Source: Paludibacteraceae bacterium
GTDB taxonomy: Bacteria > Bacteroidota > Bacteroidia > Bacteroidales > Paludibacteraceae
Direction: 5' to 3'
Length of the DNA: 37,757 nt
NCBI GenBank assembly: GCA_024399535.1
Contig: JAKSNU010000012.1
Span: forward strand, 1-37,757
Shown: piece by piece, positions 32,921 to 37,757 of the stretch
Numbering within the stretch: position 1 is the first letter of the stretch
How the letters are laid out: each line of letters starts with the position of its first letter
The notes under the pieces: model-generated
What the model was told of the DNA's origin: nothing
Database searches by the model: none
The model's input: only the letters and a program-made list of their open reading frames with translations
Position numbers and translations under genes: made by a program

Positions 32921-35055
32921 AACGTTTTTATCTTTTGACTGTTGCTCTTGCCATAGTCACATCTGCCTTATGTATCAACCCCTCTTCGAAGCTTTCGCCA
33001 CGTGCACGCACCTTGCTGATGAAACGTCCGCACTCTGCCGTATCACTTATGTCGAAATCTGACGAGACAGTATCAACGTTTATCTCGTTCGCTCCAGGCA
33101 CCGACATATCAACGCTCGTAACGTCATATGGTGGCACTGTACGCAATGTCTATCCCTCGTTGGGTCTTGCCACTGCCACACTGCCAATCGATGCATTGAA
33201 TGCTATTGCCACGGTTGTGGGCATCACGCGCATTGAACTCTCATCCCCTCTCTCGTGCAGAATGAACAATGCACGTGTCAAGAGCAATACCCATGTGGTG
33301 ATTGATGGTTGTCCCCCGCTGCCCCATCCTTATCGCGGCAAGGGGGTGCTTGTCGGAGTTGTTGACCAAGAGTTTCAGGTAAACCACATCGCCTTCTGGT
33401 CGTCCGATCGCTCACGCTATCGCGTGAAACGTTTCCTCAATCAGAACACAGGACGTCTGTATGCCGACTCAGCCTCAATCATAGCAGCCAAAAGCGATAT
33501 CCGTAGTATGGAATCTGGTCATGCCACTCACGTCACTGGTATTGCTGCAGGTGCCGACCGTTCTCTTGACTATTACGGCATTGCAGGTGATGCCGACCTT
33601 GTACTTGTCGGAACTACCGGCGAAGATGCCGACCTCACCGATGGTGCAACCTACATTATGAACTACGCTGATTCAGTCGGTCGTCCATGCGTGGTCAACA
33701 TCAGTATGGGTGGTTCGTTAGGCTCGCACGATGGCACAGATGCCAGTTCGCGCATTCTGAGTTCGCTCGTCAAGTCTGGACGTTTCGTTGTCGCAGCTGC
33801 AAGCAATAGCGGTGATGTCAAGGCTCATGCAGCCCTCACCTTCCCCGAGAACGACTCCTCTCTCGGCACTTTCATCGAACTCTCAGGCTACTATGCCTTC
33901 TACTACGGCAATATGACCGCTGTCGATGTCTGGGGCGATGTGGGCAAGGACTACGAAATATCTTTCATCATATACGACAAATCCAAAAGCGATACAGTAT
34001 TCTCAACTCCTTGGTATTCAGCCTCACGCGACACAACAATCACTTTCGAGTTCGACTCTACGTATTCCCGATGGAGCGGAATCGACGTTGATGGCACCAT
34101 GGCAATGGGTGTCAGTCTCGACAACAACCGTCCTAATGTCTATCTCGAATATTACGAGAACGATCTTCCGTCCAACTGCTATCCTGGCATCTGCGTTCGT
34201 TCGCGCAATTGCACAGTCCATATGTGGACGCTCGAATACATGTCTGAATTTTCAAACCATAGTCTCTCGCACAAGGGTTGGGTTGACGGTGATGGCGACT
34301 ATTCGATAGGTACAGGTGTAGCTACAGGCAAGGAGGTCATCTCGGTAGGATCGTACGCCTCGTCGTCAAATGGGTCGTCCAGTGTGAACCATATATCCGA
34401 CTTTTCGTCACGCGGTCCTCTGATTGACGGCACTCTGAAACCAGAGATTACAGCCCCTGGCGAGGTGATAGTCTCAGCAATCCCCGACAGCCGTTCGCTG
34501 AGCTACTATCAGGAGTACAGCACAAAGATAGATGGCACCAAATACTATTATGGCTCAATGCAAGGCACGTCAATGTCCTCGCCGTATGCCACAGGCGTCA
34601 TTGCTACATGGCTGCAGGCTAAGCCAGACCTCACCCGCAGTGAAGTACTCGGAATTTTTGCCGAGACCTCACTCCGCGACCAATATACAGGTTCCAACCT
34701 ACCTGACAACACATGGGGTTATGGCAAGATTGACGCATGGCATGGCATACTGAAGATACTGAATATCTCGCTCGAAGGTGTCGAAAATCCACAATCTGAC
34801 AATCTCTCCGACGAAGTGGTGGTCTATACCGACCCTACGTCATCGATGCTCAATGTTGCATTCCTCGCTGGTTCGGACGATGTTGCAGCTACGGTCATCG
34901 ACATGGGCGGAAGGACTCTCCTTACGACAACCCTCGGCGATATCCTTCCAGGTACTGAGACCTCTATCCCTCTCACCTCGCTGACTGCCGGTGTCTATCT
35001 CCTCCGTCTGACGACATCCTCTTCAACGACCACTGTTAAATTCGTGATTAAATAA
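32917..35055 (+). CDS. Subtilisin-like (S8) serine protease with type IX sorting domain
   Basis: A 712-aa secreted protease. The signal peptide is about 1-19. A propeptide-like region precedes the catalytic domain. The catalytic triad is visible: Asp150 (LVGVVDQEF), His202 (GHATHVTGIAAG) and Ser552 (GTSMSSPYATG). The oxyanion Asn is in VVAAASNSGD. An insertion of roughly 150 residues of beta-rich sequence separates the Asn and Ser regions, as in larger subtilases. The last about 75 residues (from YTDPTSSMLNVAF to TTTVKFVIK) look like a T9SS type A sorting domain, which would send it to the surface or outside. It is translationally coupled to the preceding porin-like gene. Confidence 0.93.
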   Translation: MKRFYLLTVALAIVTSALCINPSSKLSPRARTLLMKRPHSAVSLMSKSDETVSTFISFAPGTDISTLVTSYGGTVRNVYPSLGLATATLPIDALNAIATVVGITRIELSSPLSCRMNNARVKSNTHVVIDGCPPLPHPYRGKGVLVGVVDQEFQVNHIAFWSSDRSRYRVKRFLNQNTGRLYADSASIIAAKSDIRSMESGHATHVTGIAAGADRSLDYYGIAGDADLVLVGTTGEDADLTDGATYIMNYADSVGRPCVVNISMGGSLGSHDGTDASSRILSSLVKSGRFVVAAASNSGDVKAHAALTFPENDSSLGTFIELSGYYAFYYGNMTAVDVWGDVGKDYEISFIIYDKSKSDTVFSTPWYSASRDTTITFEFDSTYSRWSGIDVDGTMAMGVSLDNNRPNVYLEYYENDLPSNCYPGICVRSRNCTVHMWTLEYMSEFSNHSLSHKGWVDGDGDYSIGTGVATGKEVISVGSYASSSNGSSSVNHISDFSSRGPLIDGTLKPEITAPGEVIVSAIPDSRSLSYYQEYSTKIDGTKYYYGSMQGTSMSSPYATGVIATWLQAKPDLTRSEVLGIFAETSLRDQYTGSNLPDNTWGYGKIDAWHGILKILNISLEGVENPQSDNLSDEVVVYTDPTSSMLNVAFLAGSDDVAATVIDMGGRTLLTTTLGDILPGTETSIPLTSLTAGVYLLRLTTSSSTTTVKFVIK

Positions 35056-35073
35056 TATTTCCTCATGGTGCAT

Positions 35074-35106
35074 AAAAAATGCGGGCTTTTTCAGCTCGCA
35101 TTTTTT
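35074..35106. terminator. Bidirectional terminator after the subtilase gene
   Basis: A 13-bp stem with one G-T pair (35074-35086 with 35094-35106) and a 7-nt loop, with A and T tracts on both sides. It ends the subtilase transcript and would also end the small minus-strand transcript starting near 35280. Confidence 0.85.
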
Positions 35107-35148
35107 ATCTACCTATTTGCTCCTTTTCTTTGTGATTATATTTTTAAT

Positions 35149-35256
35149 CTACACTGTCACATCACGGTCAAGCAGCACATCACAACCTCTGAGTCTGAGC
35201 AGTTTCGATTCTACATCTATGGTCTGAACCTCAATTATTTCTTCTTGATTATTCAT
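35149..35256 (-). pseudogene. 35-aa ORF6N-like N-terminal fragment, or microprotein
   Basis: ATG at 35256, TAG at 35151-35149. The peptide includes IDVESKLLRLRGCDVLLDRD, which resembles the opening of ORF6N-domain proteins (pattern I-x-x-K-x-x-x-x-R-G-x-x-V-x-L-D-x-D-L-A). These are phage-derived DNA-binding proteins of 150-300 aa, so this is only the first part of the domain. It has a strong promoter 30 nt upstream and a terminator downstream. It is most likely a truncated relic. The preserved promoter, frame and terminator leave open an expressed short peptide or RNA of about 210 nt. The family match is by eye only. Confidence 0.55.
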
Positions 35257-35286
35257 GTAAAAAATGTATTCTCACCGTTTGCACAG

Positions 35287-35318
35287 CAAAGGTACGAATA
35301 TTTTTTGAATTGGGCAAA
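35287..35318 (-). promoter_or_regulatory. Promoter for the ORF6N-like fragment
   Basis: On the minus strand, TTTG (35318-35315) and TACCTTTG (35294-35287) are separated by 20 nt, a full Bacteroidota consensus and one of the best promoters in the window. Confidence 0.75.
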
Positions 35319-35332
35319 CGTAACCATCAGAA

Positions 35333-35531
35333 TTTTTACTGAGATTGTGAGATTATGAGATTTTACTGTCTCACAATCTCACAATCTCATAATCTCAGTC
35401 GAAATCCTGGACCCCCTTTTTTCTTGTCTCAGAAAAATATAGTAATATATATAGTTATATTTATAATGTGTATTTACAGGAAAATATACCCTCAGCTTTT
35501 TTACTGAGATTGTGAGATTATGAGATTTTAC
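35333..35531. repeat. Perfect 34-bp direct repeats plus an inverted copy, built of 8-bp units
   Basis: Identical 34-bp copies lie at 35333-35366 and 35498-35531. Each contains three 8-bp GAGATTnT units. Between them, 35370-35399 holds the reverse complement version of the same units (CTCACAAT, CTCATAAT), so the first copy can form an imperfect hairpin. The spacer 35400-35497 is AT-rich and without a gene. Confidence 0.92.
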
Positions 35532-35550
35532 CAAAAATTTTATGTCGGTT

Positions 35551-35578
35551 TTGATTTTATGTCAAAAAAATACCTTTG
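35551..35578 (+). promoter_or_regulatory. Promoter-like motif upstream of the M15 relic
   Basis: TTG at 35551-35553 (within TTTTG) and TACCTTTG at 35571-35578, spaced 17 nt. It would produce a leader of about 120 nt before the ATG at 35708. Confidence 0.55.
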
Positions 35579-35707
35579 TAACTTATTGAAAAATAATGCA
35601 ATAGAAAGTCGCTAAGAATATTTAACTAAAATTTTTGCAGTTCTGGCGAAAATAAGGGAAATACTAAAGTGGGGGCTCCTCAGTTCTCCGACCTAAAACT
35701 AACGACT

Positions 35708-35890
35708 ATGAAACTTACTGAACACTATGCCTTGGACGAATTCACACGTTCCGCAACAGCCATCGCTAATGGCATTGACAACACACTGAATCCCGCAAAA
35801 GCGGACGACCGCATCGTGGTGGAGAATCTCGAGCACCTCTGCCGCGACGACAGCCGGAACAGGCAGACCTGTTTCACGAAAAAGGTGTGA
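35708..35890 (+). pseudogene. Truncated M15-family peptidase (N-terminal fragment)
   Basis: From the ATG at 35708, 60 residues begin MKLTEHYALDEFTRSATAIA and continue GIDNTLNP...VVENLEHLC. This is the typical start of the D-Ala-D-Ala carboxypeptidase-like M15 proteins found in Bacteroidales phages and mobile elements. The zinc-binding His/Asp residues lie in the missing C-terminal part. After LCRD the sequence departs from the family and stops at 35888, where the 11-bp array begins. It is a relic; the promoter and leader still look intact. Confidence 0.65.
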
Positions 35891-35901
35891 AAACCCTCTG
35901 A

Positions 35902-36011
35902 CTCTGCTCATCCTTCGCTATGACTTTGCTATCCCTTTGCTTCTCCTCTACTATTTAGTAGAGAAATAGTAGAGAAATAGTAGAGAAATAGTAGAGAAAT
36001 AGTAGAGGAGA
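35902..36011. repeat. Ten 11-bp units in two opposing blocks
   Basis: 35902-35956 holds five degenerate units ending in CTCTACTATTT. At 35957 the orientation flips: four perfect AGTAGAGAAAT units run to 36000, and a fifth, variant unit runs 36001-36011. Outer 16-bp arms at 35941-35956 and 35997-36012 are perfect inverted repeats. The unit is the same motif family as at 734-788. Confidence 0.9.
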
Positions 36012-36063
36012 AAAAGGGGATTTGCAGACGTTTTCTCTGCTCTGAACGACCATCTGACCTCGA

Positions 36064-36160
36064 TTTCACGCAGAATTCTGCTTTATGTTTCACGCAGAAT
36101 CCGTGCTCTGTTTCACGCAGAACTCTGCTTTATGTTTCACGCAGAATACGCAGACTTATG
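36064..36160. repeat. Four copies of a 23-26-bp TTTCACGCAGAA repeat
   Basis: Copies start at 36064, 36088, 36111 and 36135, each opening TTTCACGCAGAA; the first and third are nearly identical. At 36170-36200 a GAGTTCTGCGAGTTCTGCGTGA stretch carries the same motif in reverse orientation. No gene is seen between 36012 and 36228. Confidence 0.88.
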
Positions 36161-36228
36161 GGAATTTTTCCGCGAGTTCTGCGAGTTCTGCGTGAGGAAA
36201 AGAAAACAACATCAGCGTGAGATAAAGA

Positions 36229-37686
36229 TTACAGAAGGTTGCTGAAATGACAGACCGGACCATGACCTGCGCCAAAGTCAATGTCTGCACCACGACGGAT
36301 AGCCTCAGTGATATAATCCTTAGCACTCCGCGCTGCATCGTTCAGCGAATAACCCCTGGCAAGGAACGAGGCAAACGCAGAGGAGAGCGTACACCCTGTG
36401 CCATGCGTATTGCGAGTATGCAGACGCTCGGACGAGAGAGAAAGAGTTTCGCCTGTCTCGGCATTATAGAATATATCGGTCAACACATCGTCAGTCAGAT
36501 GTCCCGCCTTCAGCAGCACCGACACACGTCCCCCCATCGAGAGCTCGCGTGCCACCTCCGGAAGATCGTCCTGACAAGGTATAGAATGACCGACAAGTAT
36601 CTCAGCTTCGGGTATGTTTGGCGTAATGACACGGGCGAGAGGTATGAGTTCCTCCTTCAGCGTATGCACTGCCGACTCCTCAATCAGACGATGACCGGAG
36701 GTAGAGACCATCACAGGGTCGAGCACTAAATTACGAACAGCGAAACGTCGCATTGCATCGGCAACTGCCATTACCACCTCGGAGGAATGGAGCATACCAA
36801 TCTTCACTGCATCAGCTCCTATGTCGGAAAGAACAGCTTCAATCTGACCTGAGATGACATCTACAGGTACAGGGAAGACTCCATGAACTCCGAGTGTGTT
36901 CTGCACAGTGACGGCAGTAACGGCTGAAGCAGCATACGACCCTGTGGCTGAGATGGCTTTGATGTCAGCCTGAATACCAGCTCCGCCACCTGAGTCGGAG
37001 CCTGCAATGGTAAGTACCTTATGTATTTTCATTCTTTTAGTATTTTTATATGCATAATCAAATAAAGACAAATCGTAAATTGCCGAACGGTGGTAGATCT
37101 CAATGCACGAGTCTATATCGTCAGACTCGATATAACGCAGAGCTATATCAACAAAACGGCTGACATCAGCGGCATATTGCCCATCGGAATACGCCATAAT
37201 CCATTCCCGATAAGGATTACCATCAAGCACAGATATGCGCAGCAAGGATTGACCCACAAGGTTATATAACCAAGTACATGGCAAAACGGCAGCAAAAGCA
37301 AATGCCACCGACCCTCTATCTATATACGTTCGTATAAATTTGTCATATGAACGGAGTTCGTGGCATAGCGGATGATATTTCTGCCGTCCGTCAATAGGCT
37401 GCATCAAATGTGCATGAAGAGCCCGCTCGGCTTCAACTCCCCGTTTGGCAAACGAGCGAATGAAGGCTTTGTCGCTACTATCACTCAATCGCGAACTGAG
37501 ATTTCTCAGATAGTCGGCATAAAGATCGAGATACATCTCATCTTGCACAAGATAACATTCGAAAATTTCGTGAGAAAGCGTACCTAATGCCATTTCCTTC
37601 ATGAAAGGATGTTCCATGAAACTGACAAGTATCTCATCGTTCAGTTTGCTTAGCTTGGTTTTGCATGACGGCATATATGGTATCAT
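36229..37686 (-). CDS. TenA-ThiD fusion: thiaminase II-like domain plus HMP/HMP-P kinase
   Basis: A 485-aa bifunctional thiamine-salvage protein. Residues about 10-215 are TenA: HPFMKEMALGTLSHE, then YLVQDEMYL with Asp49, and VLPCTWLYNLVG with the nucleophile-type Cys137. The catalytic-Glu position near the end reads YDLSLFDYAY, giving Asp205 instead of the usual Glu. Residues about 220-485 are ThiD: TIAGSDSGGGAGIQADIKA, VTAVTVQNTLGV, LVLDPVMVSTSGH, TPNIPEAEIL and NTHGTGCTLSSAFASFL. TenA releases hydroxymethylpyrimidine from damaged thiamine; ThiD phosphorylates it twice. An internal ATG at 37032-37030 (Met219), exactly at the domain boundary, could give free ThiD. The start overlaps the preceding gene. 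Confidence 0.93.
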   Translation of the reverse strand: MIPYMPSCKTKLSKLNDEILVSFMEHPFMKEMALGTLSHEIFECYLVQDEMYLDLYADYLRNLSSRLSDSSDKAFIRSFAKRGVEAERALHAHLMQPIDGRQKYHPLCHELRSYDKFIRTYIDRGSVAFAFAAVLPCTWLYNLVGQSLLRISVLDGNPYREWIMAYSDGQYAADVSRFVDIALRYIESDDIDSCIEIYHRSAIYDLSLFDYAYKNTKRMKIHKVLTIAGSDSGGGAGIQADIKAISATGSYAASAVTAVTVQNTLGVHGVFPVPVDVISGQIEAVLSDIGADAVKIGMLHSSEVVMAVADAMRRFAVRNLVLDPVMVSTSGHRLIEESAVHTLKEELIPLARVITPNIPEAEILVGHSIPCQDDLPEVARELSMGGRVSVLLKAGHLTDDVLTDIFYNAETGETLSLSSERLHTRNTHGTGCTLSSAFASFLARGYSLNDAARSAKDYITEAIRRGADIDFGAGHGPVCHFSNLL

Positions 37687-37757
37687 ATTTTTTTATATCC
37701 TATTATTGCAACGTATGAGCCATGCGTATATCCCTTTTGGGGCTCTTCCACAGCAAG
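37683..37757 (-). CDS. C-terminal end of an upstream gene (partial)
   Basis: On the minus strand a frame is open from the window edge to a TGA at 37685-37683 that overlaps the TenA-ThiD start. The last residues read GYTHGSYVAIIGYKKI. The one-base-shifted stop/start overlap is the same arrangement seen in the other operons here, so this is probably a real gene, perhaps another thiamine gene. The 24 visible residues are too few to identify it. Confidence 0.45.
   Translation of the reverse strand, partial: LAVEEPQKGYTHGSYVAIIGYKKI

Noticed and set aside
35065-35358. 97-codon plus-strand frame after the subtilase gene
   Set aside because: It begins in the terminator hairpin and is antisense to the ORF6N-like fragment and its promoter. 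The hydrophobic look comes from T-rich DNA.
35408-35497. Possible structured RNA in the spacer between the 34-bp repeats
   Set aside because: The AT-rich sequence has no clear long stem by eye and no good promoter ahead of it.
35902-36160. Repeats that could suggest a CRISPR array
   Set aside because: Units are 11 and about 24 bp in direct contact, with no unique spacers, and no cas gene is present.

Overview
The window comes from a Bacteroidales chromosome (order confident, genus not assigned). Four things support this. Promoters match the Bacteroidota type, with a TAnnTTTG -7 box and, at the better sites, a TTG/TTTG -33 box 17-20 nt upstream. Two lipoproteins belong to the Omp28 family. 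A subtilase ends in a type IX secretion C-terminal sorting domain. ORF6N and M15 relics are typical of Bacteroidales mobile DNA. Most genes sit in tightly packed, translationally coupled operons.

Layout. 1-653: the 3' end of a Mutator/IS256-like transposase, ending in a perfect 56-bp palindrome. 654-1107: non-coding, with an 11-bp repeat array and the rho promoter. 1108-15226 (+): one uninterrupted gene string, rho-def-folB, followed by five genes of a contractile-injection spike module: a beta-helical coiled-coil protein, a 229-aa unknown, and three consecutive giant VgrG-like proteins. It ends at a bidirectional hairpin at 15230-15270. 15294-18294 (-): a Crp/Fnr regulator, a TPR protein and RidA. 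18453-19649 (+): a PLP aminotransferase. 19711-25270 (-): glycosyltransferase, DUF349 protein, panB and two tandem Omp28-type lipoproteins. 25338-31508 (-): a trpS-led seven-gene operon (trpS, two EamA transporters, DHH phosphoesterase, cyclophilin, ftsE, DUF3089 lipoprotein). 31613-35055 (+): an outer-membrane beta-barrel and a T9SS-tagged subtilase. 35056-36228: a decayed, repeat-rich zone with ORF6N and M15 relics. 36229-37757 (-): a TenA-ThiD fusion and the tail of an overlapping upstream gene.

The most unusual part is the spike module at 3464-15226. Three different VgrG paralogues are encoded a few bases apart. Their needle domains align over 70 residues without a gap, while their N- and C-terminal parts have diverged. 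This suggests an obligate heterotrimeric spike with three different tips. No sheath, tube, baseplate, ClpV or PAAR gene is visible here. The module appears to depend on the rho promoter, because no promoter is visible between folB and the first spike gene.

All functional calls come from reading motifs by eye. No database search or structure prediction was run.
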